From contig ARYC01017411.1 of assembly GCA_000711775.1 (NCBI GenBank), forward strand, positions 1 to 64,000: 64,000 bases of DNA. The letters are read 5' to 3'. Position numbers and translations under genes: made by a program. The notes under the pieces were generated by a model, which worked only from the letters and a program-made list of their open reading frames with translations, was not told the DNA's origin and did not search any database. This document shows positions 20,795-33,600 of this stretch, piece by piece (positions within the stretch are counted from its first letter, which is position 1; each line of letters starts with the position of its first letter). Origin of the DNA: Oxytricha trifallax (lineage: Eukaryota > Ciliophora > Spirotrichea > Sporadotrichida > Oxytrichidae).

Positions 20795-23486
20795 TCAAGA
20801 ATAAATAAAAGCTTCTTTATCTCCACTCGTTTTTAGAATGCCTTTTGTGAATAAATTCACGACAGGATCTACCTCATTTCTCCAACTTCTCTTTAGTTCT
20901 TATTTCAGCTCTTCAGTAATACGAGCACGCAAAAACTCGTCCTAATTCGCCACATTATGCAAGGCTTCGCCAGCTATTATATACATAAATAATTAATTTA
21001 ACTTTTTTAAAACAAATAAGATTAATTTTTATTATTGATTAAAGCAGATTTTAAGTCATAATTTTAATTATAAGAAACAATTTTATAAACTTCTATCAAT
21101 TTGAAACAAAAAAAGAAATTAAATTTAAGAAACTAACTTTTCTATTTACTTTAGAATATTCGCCTTCCTGTCATATTAGATAAATCTCGAAGTTTATGCA
21201 CGAATGTATTAAGACCTTCATTATATAGGATGAAAGGTTTGAGCGACTCTTTCCTTGCTAAATTAGCCAAAGTTTGTAAAGAATAATTGACAAACTCAAT
21301 CGAATCTTTTGTAGAATTAGCACATTCAATTAAGTAGGGGATATGCATTTAGAATTTAGTTGTGATCTCATACATCTCTTTTCTCTCTGAAATGTTGCAC
21401 AAAGCCTATAAGAATTATCATTTAAACAAAAGCTTATAAGAAATTCTTAAGTAAATCAAATATATAACTGAAACTATGATTTACCTTCATAGATGATTCT
21501 TTAATTAAATCATGCTCGCACATTGAATAATTAATAAGTTTCTATATTTCCAGGTATTTCTAGCCATGAGTAAAGACTGAATTCATGAAATTAATAACAT
21601 ATGGTCTAAACTTTGGGTGATAGTGCTTGTAAGCAAATATTATTCTTTCTATGCCATCTGCTTTTAAGAAATCATAGGCTCTTTCATCTATTAATCATTG
21701 CATTTAATTTGGATTAGATTAACTTACTATTCATTGCAAGTGTCATAGCTTCGATAATTTTTAGTTAACTTTCTTAACCGATATAAGGTAGGTCTGTATA
21801 TTAAAAAATTTGGATTATCGAGAGAAATTTAGTTCTGTCATTCATAACTTTGACCATAGCATAGTCTAGCATCAATATAAATATTTTCATGCCCTAAGAT
21901 ATAATAAAATTAATTCAAAGTCTTTAATCAACTCGATATTATGAATTGCATACATTACATAATCCTTAGGAGTTGTATCAATATGTATAAGCTCCAAATA
22001 TTCTTACAACATATCCCCGGACCTATGATCTACTGGAGGAAGTTTATCTTTGAAACTAAGTTTATAATGAGGCCTATCATATAGCCATTTTCTTTATAGA
22101 TCTAATTCTTTTCCTGTACTTGATAGATTTTGAGAAAAAATAGCTTAATCAACACTTTAACCCAAAATTCCTTAAGCATATCGGGAAGGAGTTAAGATTC
22201 TTGAGCCATTTAAAAATGGTGAAGTTCCATTGAATGGATCTCCAGAGGATTTATACAGGTCTTATTCTAAGGGTACAAAAGTTGGAGAAGCTCTTTTATA
22301 CATTGGAGTGCTAAAAAGTAAAGAGCCTGTTGAGGAGTTACGATTCATAGATTTAGAGAAGAGATCATTTTGGGGGTTGGTTTCTGAAGCTGAAAGTAGA
22401 TAGGCTTTGTTTTTAACATAACTTGGTGTCTAGAAATATTTAGCAGTATTCCAAGATAAAGTAGGGGCTAGTGCAGAATTTATTCTTAAAATAGCGCTTC
22501 TTGTAGCAGCTGGTTAAGTTTCATCCCTGGCAATTTGTTACAAAATATCAAGAGATGGCCGATCTTTGAATTTGTTATAAAATGATCTCGACTTTACAAG
22601 AACTTCCATTAGCTTGATTATGTTAGCCAATATTAAGTTATCATGCTGTGCGTATTTTTGAATCCAACTATCTAAAACTAGCACAGTTATGTCCAGTATA
22701 TTTCTATGTCTCTCTTCATCATAAATCTAAAACACATTTCTTTCATCAATCAGTTTGTTCATCACTATACTCAAATTTTATATAACTGCTTTATCATTAT
22801 TGAAGCCCAGCCCAATTAATCCCTCTACTGCCCCTACTTTATTTTTGTATTGTTCAAGTTGAGATTCAGTCAACTTGGCGACTGTAGTATAATGTGCTTG
22901 TTTTATTGTTGTGATTAGATCTTTGGGATCAATTACATAGGGCAATCTTTCAATTGCATTGTCTTACAAACTCTTAGGGTAAACATAAACTCTATCGTTT
23001 AAAATATTAAATATTTATTTAATGTACTCAATAATTCATATTATCTAATCATTATAATAAAAATTAATTTTAATACTTTGAATCGTCTTGCTTTAAGAAA
23101 TCTCCTACTAAATCTGTATCTCTCAGAGGTCTCCCAGAAATGTCCTCTATTGTTTATATTAAAAGTGGATTTTCTCTAGGGTACAGTTCTTCAAATTCAT
23201 TTTCAATCTTCCTCTTTAACTAGCTTATTTTCAAGTTCGCTATAAAAAACAAGTTTAATATATCTTTTTTAAGACAAAAATTATAATTCATTGAGTCATT
23301 CTTGAGTTACGCAATTTTGATAAACATTATTTTGAATGATTGATGTATATTCATCCATACGTTTAATAAGAAGTACTTACGAGGAACAACTACAACCATT
23401 TTCATATATTTTTGAGTAGTTGCTATTTATTCTCTTTCAATCGTTGCATTTATTCTTAAAGCCTACTCTCCAAATAATGTCTCCAT
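20795..23486 (-). CDS. Armadillo-like repeat protein with N-terminal ubiquitin-like segment
   Basis: The start ATG is at 23486 (METLFGEQALRINATIEREQ) and the stop TGA at 20795-20797, with at least six AT-rich interruptions. The N-terminal 100 residues look like a small beta-grasp domain (MKMVVVVPR..LKRKIENEFEELYPRENP..DTDLVGDFLKQDDSKRVYVYP). The middle (about 21990-23010) is a long helical region (VGAVEGLIGLGFNNDKAVIQ, ANIIKLMEVLVKSRSFYNKF) with a S/P/T-rich linker. The C-terminal half has ARM/HEAT-like helices (ALCNISERKEMYEITTKFQ, YSLQTLANLARKESLKPFIL) and ends GDKEAFIYS. I cannot name the family; a cytoskeletal or ciliary scaffold is possible. No frame breaks in the MDS parts. Confidence 0.72.
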
Positions 23487-24257
23487 ATAATTTAATGTTA
23501 TTAATTTAAAAATATAACTAAGAAATTATTTATTATTTATTAAATTATTATACCCGACACATAATAGTTCTTTATGGGTTTAAAAATAATATCAATAAAA
23601 ATATGTAAAATTCTTTTAATTAATGAACTCTTTAATAAATTAATAAAAATTTAATTGAAAATAAATCACTCTTATTCTTTCTATGTGAGAATTCCATTAA
23701 TTTTATCTCACTTAACTTATTATTTTATAAAACTAATTTAATTGAATAGATTTTTAGTCAGATAAATTTTGAATTTTTTAATTGATAGGATTAGATAAGA
23801 ATAAAGATGATAAGATAATCTTACCAAATAAATTCCAGTAATTAAATACACTTCCATTAATAAGAAAACTATTTAATAATTTTAATTTTTTTAGTTTCGA
23901 TATAAGATGTAGTCTTATTAGGGTGCTTATAACAATCAAGCGAGTAACTAATTATTTAAATTAACTATTAAGAACCATAATATTAAAATAAATAAAAAAC
24001 AATTTTATTTTATAATTTATAAGTAACAATCAAGGATCAAACCATCTTCAAATTAATCTTCAAATAATTAATTTATTTCATATTTATTATTTAATAATAT
24101 ATATTATTAATCACTCTAGTTCATAGATAAGTCAAAATAACAGGTCAGATTCCCTCTCATCCCCTCAAAAATAACATTATTTTAATTTAAATTTATTAAA
24201 TATTTATTGAAATTCCATTTCAATAAACATTAAGCTTTTTCTTTTACTAATTTAATA
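23487..24257. other. Intergenic AT-rich gap
   Basis: It separates the divergently transcribed armadillo and OSBP genes. No open frame, palindrome or RNA gene found. Confidence 0.6.
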
Positions 24258-27200
24258 ATGTATTTGATAATTAGATAAAAATCTACAACTAAGATATTTC
24301 CGCAACCAGGCGGTAAACACCCAGTCTTAACAGGGCAATTGTTGAAACGCGGTAACATCTTCAAACGATACCAAAAGAAGTATATATTCACATTCCAGGA
24401 TAACAAGCTAAGAGTTGAAAAAGTTGGCAAAGACCACACCTATGAAATATTCTTTATTTAAATTATGATATTTATAAATGAAATAATTTAAGAGATTATA
24501 TTAAAATCGATTATAGCATACAATTTATTAAAACTTAAATGAGATTGATGTGAGAGATAGCGTTGTGACTAGAGACAAGAAAAGCAAGAGAGTTTTTAAG
24601 ATAAAATGTGCATAAACTAAACTTACTCTAAAAGCTGCAGATGAAATGGAGAGAGAATTATGGTTCTAAAATCTTACCAGGATAGCTAAAACCTCGTTTT
24701 ATTCTTTGATAATATTATTTATATGGTGGGGTCATAAATATTAAATGAATTTCCTTTTAGAGATTACATTTATATAAATAATTACAAAATATGTACTAAA
24801 ACATACGATGGCGAGGACGTCTCGAAACGTTTAGCAGAGGGTTTCGATGAGACAAGTATTAAGAAAATAGTGAAAAACGTGAAAACTGTAAAAACAGTGA
24901 CACTCAATCAGATCTCAGATATACTCCAAAAATAAGATACCAAACTCCAATCAACTTATAATCTTCATTTCGAAATTTATTTATATATAAAATAGTGAAA
25001 CTTTTGGAATGGTCTGTTTAATTTAATAAATCTGAAGGTATATTTTTAAGACTTTAGGGGAATCAAGTAGAACATATTTGACATTTGTTAGGGATCTAAA
25101 ATAACTGGAATAAGAATTAACCAATAAAAATCACAAAGACAGAATTAGTAAAAAATCCATTTTTAAAGGTATAGATTTATAAAAAACAATTATTAGACAT
25201 TTATATAAACTGCAATCCTTTTGAGATAAGAATCTTCTTATAAATGATTTCATTTTGCAATTTGATTTTCATAAATTTCAAATCCTATAAGAAATTTTTA
25301 TTTCAAGAAATAAACTTGAAAATTAAATTATATATGCTAAATGCAAAGAATTCTTGATGCAGCTAAAGCATATCAAGATCAATACCACAAAGCCTTTGAG
25401 TTTATGAATTCCACCAATAAAAACTTACACAGAATTTTAGAGGAGATAGCTGAAAAGGAAATAAACCTGAGTCTATAACGATTTAGTTATAAACTAATTA
25501 ATTTTAATAGTTTAGAGAGAAATCCCATTGAGTTTATCAAGAAGGAAGCTTTTCTACATAGAGGAAATGAGGAGTTTTTCTCTTTTGATGATGATAATCT
25601 TATTATTGACGATATCTACTTTGTTAATTTTATAAGAAATGCTACAAATATATATAAATTGTCTACGAGGTAGATGACGATGGTGATAACGAGTATCACG
25701 AAGAAGAAAACGCTGTAGGCGCAAGATACACTTAGTACCTCAATAAAGCTGCCTTTGGATTGTAGGAACAAGAAAGTATTGACAATGGCCAACAATAATA
25801 GTAACCGAGAGTTTATGAAGAAAACAAGAAAAATTCCACCGCTTAAATTTTGGAGCAAGACAACCAACTCGTATAAGAGTTGGAAGATGTATTTCATGAT
25901 GCTAAGGATTACATTACCGATTCAGCATTGAGAATAAATACTAGGTAATCAGCCATGAAATTTGGAAACAGCTAGGATAACTCATTATTACTAATTAACG
26001 GTCAATATAATTCGAATCAGGAAGAGAGTAAATATGGACTTTAACCCGGAGAAATCCCTGATCCCGAAGAAAGAGATTTACTTCCTTATTTTAAGGATCC
26101 AAAGCTTCATATTTCTTAATATAATTAAAAAGCTAAAGATAAGCATTTGGACTATTATCAAGGACTCTATCGGGAAAGATGTTACAAAGATGTCTGTTCC
26201 AGTATATTTCAACGATCCCACCAATATCTTACAAAAATGTGCTGCATCCATGGAATATAATCATATACTGGATATGGCAATTGATCAACAAGATCCAATA
26301 AGAAGACTCGCATTTATATGTTCAAAATGAATAATTTCCATTTTTATCTCACTAAATTACTAAATTTATTGCTGTCTACTCTACAACACTTCTAACATGT
26401 TTAGAAAAGAATACAACTAAGCCATTCAATCCTATGCTTGGAGAGACTTATGAATTAGTTACTCACAATTTCAAATTTATCGCTGAGTAGGTCTCACATC
26501 ATCCACCCATTACAGCTTTCGAATGCTAAGGAAACAAAGGTTACAAGCTATTTGGTAATAACCGTGCAAAGACAAAATTTAACGGAAAGTCTCTCAATCT
26601 CATCCCATACTACAAAATCTATGTTGAGTTACTTAAAATTTAAATTCATTTGCCATAATTTTTACCTCAATACAATGAAAAGTATGAGATTCAACAGCCA
26701 ACAGTTAGTGCACACAATCTGATTATAGGAAACCTTTATCTTGATCTTGGTGGTAAATCTGTAATCAGAAATTGCTCAAATGGAGATTACTGTTAATTAG
26801 AATATCACAAAAGAGGCTGGAGTTCATCAAATTCTTTCAAAGTCGATGGAGAAGTCTACAGCAAAAAGAAAGAGTTACTCTATAAAGTAGAGGGCAAGTG
26901 GAATTAAACTGTAGGGATTATAAATGCAAAGAATGGAGTCAAAGAGGCTGTATTTATAAAGAACCCATATCCCGAGAAAGAAGCGTTTATGTACGGATTT
27001 TCTCATTTTATGCTTTAAGTTAACTATCTACCAAACTTCTTGAGAAACTTTTAAAAATAAAATTCAAACACATTAATTCAATAAACCAATTTAACTAATT
27101 ACCCCCTACTGACACAAGATGGCGTCCCGATCAAAGAGCTCTTGAAAACGGAGACATGAAAACAGCAGCATATGAGAAAAACAGATTAGAAGAGAAATAA

Positions 27201-27416
27201 AGAGTTGTTCGTCGATACCGTGAAAAATTCAACATAGAGCACAAGCCAGTTTATTTCGAAGAATGGAAGAATACAGAAGACGATATGATGTACTTCAGAT
27301 ATAACGGAACTTACTTTGAGTAGGATAGAATTACGAAAGACTGGAGAAGATTACCAGACTTATATGGGGAAGATGTCCCTCCTGAAGTAAAACAATTTGA
27401 GAAGAAATCAAAATGA
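24258..27416 (+). CDS. Oxysterol-binding protein-related protein (ORP) with PH domain
   Basis: The proposed start is ATG 24258; the stop TGA is 27414-27416. The N-terminal PH domain reads [20 protein letters not shown] to RELWFQNLTRIAK. A linker with helical and acidic stretches follows. The lipid-binding domain has [36 protein letters not shown], the family fingerprint EQVSHHPP (about 26488) and [19 protein letters not shown] near the end. ORPs carry sterols or phosphoinositides between membranes. The gene is cut by several IESs; three with clear pointers (ATGA, ATTTAT, TACC) are listed separately, and each join restores the expected family sequence. Additional unresolved IESs or introns lie between 24690 and 25660. 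Confidence 0.93.
24442..24538. other. IES in ORP gene, pointer ATGA
   Basis: ATGA at 24442-24445 and 24539-24542. Removing 97 bp gives [12 protein letters not shown] across the PH domain. Confidence 0.85.
26312..26363. other. IES in ORP gene, pointer ATTTAT
   Basis: ATTTAT at 26312-26317 and 26364-26369. Removing 52 bp gives [13 protein letters not shown], matching the family. Confidence 0.88.
27029..27099. other. IES in ORP gene, pointer TACC
   Basis: TACC at 27029-27032 and 27100-27103. Removing 71 bp gives [15 protein letters not shown], the expected conserved motif. Confidence 0.92.
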
Positions 27417-27672
27417 TTTAAGACAATACACATTCATTTATTAAATGGACATACATAAAGTACTATGGAATATTACTAATTGCTAATTTTGTATAAAAGG
27501 AAGCTTATTTTTCACAGTTTCAATCGTTCATAATTTATTTCAAATTCATTAATCAAGTTACAAGCACAAAATAGTTTTAAACTGCCAAGTAAAGAATTAT
27601 ACAGTAAGATAATTAGCATAATAATATATTATGATTAACAATTAAGAGTAAATATAACATAAGACATTTTTA

Positions 27673-30600
27673 ATGGTATCATTTCTGTATTTGATTTTTG
27701 GACTTTTTGTCTTTAATGCGCATAAATTTACTCTGGCAATTTTTCAATCAATGGATGCCTTATCTTACCCTTATCAAGAAGCACATTAATTTGACGAAGA
27801 AATTAATGCTATGCCTGCTTTCAGCGAGATTAACATTTTCATCGTACCTCATTCACATACCGATCCTGGTTGGCTAGAAACTATGGAACAGTACTACAAT
27901 ACACAGGTTAGAGACATTTTATATAACGTGCTAGTTGAATTGAAAAGTGACCCAAAAAAGAAATTCACCTGGGCTGAAGTATGCTACCTTAAAATGTTCT
28001 ATGATGAGATAAAACCTATAGATAGAGAAAATTTGAAAATTTTAATTGAAAATGGACAATTAGAAATTGTTGGGGGTGGCTGGGTTTAGCACGACGAAAC
28101 ATTAACAACTTATTAATAGTAAATTGCTTAGATGGATGCTGGCATTGATTGGCTTAGAAATACTTTTCCAGGAATAGAAAGCCGTCTTAAAACTTTATGG
28201 CAAATTGACCCCTTTGGAAGCTCAGAAATAACTCCTTTATTATTTAGCAGTTCATAGCAATCAACTGATATTTAATTTGAAAATATAGTCCTCAACAGAA
28301 TAGGAGATACTTTGAAAAACTAACTTAAATAGGAACATTCAATGGATTTTATTTGGTAAAATTAATTTTCTTAAGAAAACGATGGTTTACTTACACATGT
28401 TTTACATAGACACTATGATACTTTGGAAAATGATTTCTTGAAAAAATACCTTTTTGAACCTTTACTACAAAAAGATTTACAGCCATTCTTTAAAGGTTTT
28501 CATAATAAAATTGTGAGGAAATACTTAAAAAACTAAAATCACAACAATATCTTTTTCCTAGTTGGCAATGACTTTTCATTTGTTTCTAAACCCCATAGAC
28601 CTAATCAGCAAGATACTTCAAATTTCAAAATAATTGACAATATGATTAGAATTCTAAATGCACATTCGAAGTCATAACTAAATTATTAAATAAATGCAAA
28701 GTATGCATCAACATCAGATTACTTTGAAAGTCTAAGAAAAAAAATTAAATTTTTTAAGGCAATTAATTAAGGAAGCAAAGCGAAAGTAAAAGTTTAAATA
28801 ATCAAATTTTCAATATTATAAAATCAATTTGCTAATTAAAAATATATTTTGTATGCTTTTTATAAAGATTTTTACTCTCAAACAATAATTTGTCTAATTA
28901 TATAATTCTAATTTACAATTTATCAATGGTTAAAGGCTAGAAACAAACTGAAATCAATAAGTCTGATGGTGTACAAACATCCAAAATGAAGAAAACATCT
29001 TAAAGAAAGACTGCTCCATAAAAGACTTAGTCTAAAAAGCTCAAAACAGTGGGAAAGAAAGGTGCCAGTAGTAGAAGAAATGATTTAATGATAGTCAATA
29101 CTTTAAAAAGCAAGAAAACTGATTAAGTGAAGTCAGAAGAGCAAAAAATACCTGACCAATTCTAAGATAAAGATCACTCTATCTATGATCAAGAAGCTTC
29201 AAGTTATCATCAAGATGTGGACAGTAATGATGAACAATAGTATAATGACTCTTAAATTTAATCTTCAGAAGATGTTTTTCATGGTATAGAGAGAGCTGAC
29301 TAAGCTTAGGAGCTTGACTAAACGAAGCTTATTTAATAGAGTAATTACAAATCCCAGAATAATATTAATGATCATATTTTTTTATTATAAACTTTAAATG
29401 TTATTTAGGTTGAACCTAATATAATGCATTAGTCAAATTTCTAAGAGCAATTTACTTCTTTAATTCTTTAAATAAAATTATGATCAAAAAAATTTAAGTA
29501 AAAAATAAGTTCTTTTTTGCTATATTTTTAAATGATTATAAATTTAGATTTCTATATTTAATTTTCAGTTTTACTATTATTTAATAAGTTTTAATAATCC
29601 TATAATAAATTTATATAAATATAATGAAGACTTTTACAGTCCTTTATGCATATAATAGGTTTAAATTCTGTTCGTTTAAGATTTCCTCCTACTGCGGATA
29701 GAGGAAAAAGTGGAGATGAACTCAATTACAGCAGTAAATTAGGAGATGGAGGAGCCCAACATAAAAGTTCTAACTTGGATGATTATGGAAATGCCTTTTC
29801 TACACCAGATATACCAAATATGCAAACAGTAAACTCAAAGAAACTTGGCGCTAAGAATTACTAAATAAAAATAAATTAAAAAATATTCATTCATTCAAAG
29901 CAAAATAATATTTATTTTCTGTTATAAAAATACTTAGAAGTTGCTTATTTCATTATGTTGATAATAAAAAATGGTAATCATATATATATTTTTTTAAATG
30001 ACGCTGTCTTTAACTTAGATCCATATTACAAGCAAAATAAACAATAATTGCCTTTTTTAAAAGCAGATTAGATAGAGTCTGTTTCATAAAGCAGTGCAGA
30101 GGAGCACTAAGATGACATTTCACAAGACCCACCCTCTTTTGGAAAAGAGACCCCTTCTTTCGGACAAGATGTTCACTCGATACAGAAATAAACTTTGCAA
30201 GGAAATGCTAACAAGCTTTAGGCAATTAGTTTTTAATAAGATTCGTCTAGGAAAATCTAGCCTAATTCTATGAATGATGATAGTACCTTCTAAGTCGAGA
30301 AGAAATTAGAAAAATTTATTAAAAATTGTTGTAAATTTAATCATTTCATTTTTTATGATTTAAGTAACTAATCAATATTTATATTTTCGAATGTAGCTAT
30401 TTTGATTTAAAAATATATAAATTATCTTGATGAATTTAATCATCATAACTAGAAAATTCAATGAAAAATTTAATACTTTAAAGCCTTATTTTGATTTTAA
30501 TTCGATTGTTAAATCAATTTTTAATCGATTATTTTGTCATTTTTTTGGAAAAAAATTCAATATTATATTTTATGCTTACTCTTAATCTTTAAAATATAGT

Positions 30601-33600
30601 ATAATAAATGCTTACATTAATTATTTGTTGAAAAATAGAATATCTTAATTTATATTAAAAAATCAATAAAAGTTTGATGATTTTCATTTTATTTATTCTA
30701 AATCGTGTGATACCATATAGTAATTATCTGAAGCAATCTATGATGTTATTGCAAAAGGAGAAGAAGTGCTTTAGATAGTTGATGTAAGCTGTGAATAGGC
30801 GTTGAAGTGTTTTATGACCATCTTAAAGTTTATTCAACTACTGTCAACAGATTAGTTTTTTGGATTTGAATATTATGCACCAGGTGATTAAAATTAAAAA
30901 CAGTTTTAAATAAAAAATACTTTTACTATAGAAAGTAATTCCCTTTCTAAAAAAAAAAAACCAAAATAATTTTAAATAAAAATCGAATAAAAAATACTTT
31001 TTAGTAAAAACTTATTTTTAAATGAATTTAATCATTAAGAAGTTGAGCGAAGCATGTAAAATTTGAAAAACTATATTGAAAAAGAAAACAAACAAGATGA
31101 GAAAATGTAAAATTTTTCCCTGTTTAACTTTATGTTTAGGTATTTGAGAGTAATAAAATCTGTCATTGATGAATTGGTAAACGAGTTAACTAAAAGTATT
31201 GATCGCTCTTTTCATGATGATATAAGCTGATCTGATTCCCCTGGATATTTTTAATTATGGAATATTAAAAAATTATTGTTTATTAAATTCAACAACAAAA
31301 CAATCAATAAAAACATAAGACTCTTTTTACTGTTTCTATTATATAATCAATGTAAAACAATTTTTATTTAAAATTACAACTTTAAATTAAAGTTTTTAAA
31401 GCAAATTATATTCTTATAAATAAGTTAATTTAATAATTTGTATTAGTATTAAGATAAATATTTAGCTAAAACTTAAAAAAAATCTGACAACATTTATCTA
31501 AAAAATTGATGAAAAATTTATGAATTAAATATATACTCTACCAATGATTTTCGTGAAATAATAAAATATACTAGAGAGTAAATAAAATGTGGTGGCATGT
31601 CATATCTTACTGGAGAGAACGAAGCAATACAAGCCTTATTTAAAAATAAACAAGTCACAAGTATTATACTATTTAATGAAAGGATGAACCAAAGCAACTT
31701 GATAAGTCAACATAGAAAAATAAAGTAAGGATTTCAAGGGATGAGCTAAGGAAGGCCAAGCAAGAAAGGGTGTCTTTATTTAATATAGAATTAATTATTT
31801 GAATTCCATTACAGAGAAGTAATTTCCAATGAATGATATTCTTAATTATAAAATAATTTTAAACCCTAAAAGCAAGTCAAATACCTCAAAAGTTACTGCT
31901 CAAGCAATGATCTAGTAGCAGAAACTCTAGCATGTTAATCCTTAACTATAATTGACTTCGAAGACCTAGCACACCACTTAGCAACAGAAATATAAGTAGA
32001 AATCTTAAAAGTCAACAAAACCTATTGATACATTTCAAACTAAATTTATGTCATCACAAGGACAAGGCTAAATAATTTCAAGCATTAAGTCTACCAGTGT
32101 AATAAACTAGAAAAAATCAAATGTACAGTAACCATTACCTCAAAGGCTGGGCAACAATCATTAATTATGATATTAAATTATATCTTATTTTCGGAGAGGG
32201 AGTTTCCTATCAACTAATTTTTTTTACAAAATTTTGATTAATTATATCTAAAATATTTTTATTTACATTTATTAAATTATAAATTTGATAAAGGATATAT
32301 AATACATTTTTTGATAGCTATTTCATGACTTAAGATATCTAAAGATTTTTTTAATTTAATTATTATTAACAATTAAAATGATTAATGCAAATAGCATGAT
32401 TTTAGTTAATGAAATTATTAAAATGATATTAATTAAATCTTATAAAACTTAATGATAGGTATGTTAGATTCATTAAAGAACTAGTTTGTAAAGGTGCTTT
32501 ATATTTGTCAAAAATAGAAAGAATAAAAATTACCATTTTATTTTTTTTTAAAAGAAAATTTCCCAAAAATATTTATTCTAATAAACTTTGATTTTAAGCT
32601 TCCCTCTTTTTTTCATAATTATAATTCATTATTAATTAAACTTATTTTATAGTTTTTTTTGGTTTTGTTTAGTATATTGTAAAAAGTAAAATAACCAATT
32701 ATATTGACTACTTTTTAAATAAGTAATTTCTATAAATATTACTTAATTATATTATTTTGAATCAGAGCGATCCTTTACAATTCGATGCACTTAGTTAGAT
32801 CAATTAAGTCTTAGAAGGGCAGAGAATAGCAAACTAAAATCAAACAAGTGCTAATGAAATTCAAGGGAGAGCTAATGAACATCAAGGGAAAGCTAATGAA
32901 CTTCAATCATAGGCAAACGTTATTTAAGCGTAAGCCAACTAGGACACTAACAAGTTAGCAGCCGAAGTTCTTAAGGAGATAAAGAGAACATCTCAGACAT
33001 AAGCCAAAAGAAATAGTCACAGCGATTCATCATCAAAGAGAAGAAATAAAAAATGATTATAATGATAATAACAAGTATACTTTTAGAATGCAGTTATAAG
33101 TGATTAAGTGTTTTATTGAAATATGAAACAAATATTTTTTGGGGGAAAAATATGTATAATAGAATTGTAATAAGAAGTTTCAAAAAAATAAGAATTTTAT
33201 ATTTTAAGAAAAAAATAAAAGCTAATAATAATCAGAGACAGTTTTTATAATATCCCCTTAAAATAAGACTACTTTTTAATTTGTAAAATAATATCAGTAT
33301 AAACTTATTGAATTTATTTTATCTCCAACTCCCTCATTTAATAAATTATAGAAAATAACTATAAGAGTTTTCTTGAAATTTAAATTGAAGAAAAAAAAAT
33401 CTTGCTTGAATTCCACTTTAATTATTTATCAGTAAATTTAAAATAAGAAATAGATATAAATTTTTATACTTTATTTAAGTAGATATACCTAATTTTTAAT
33501 GCTGATAAATATTTTGGAATCGTTTTTACTCTGAATGGATATTTTTATTAAGGGATAAAATCACTTATTATGAAGATATTCTACTAAAAAATAATGAAAT

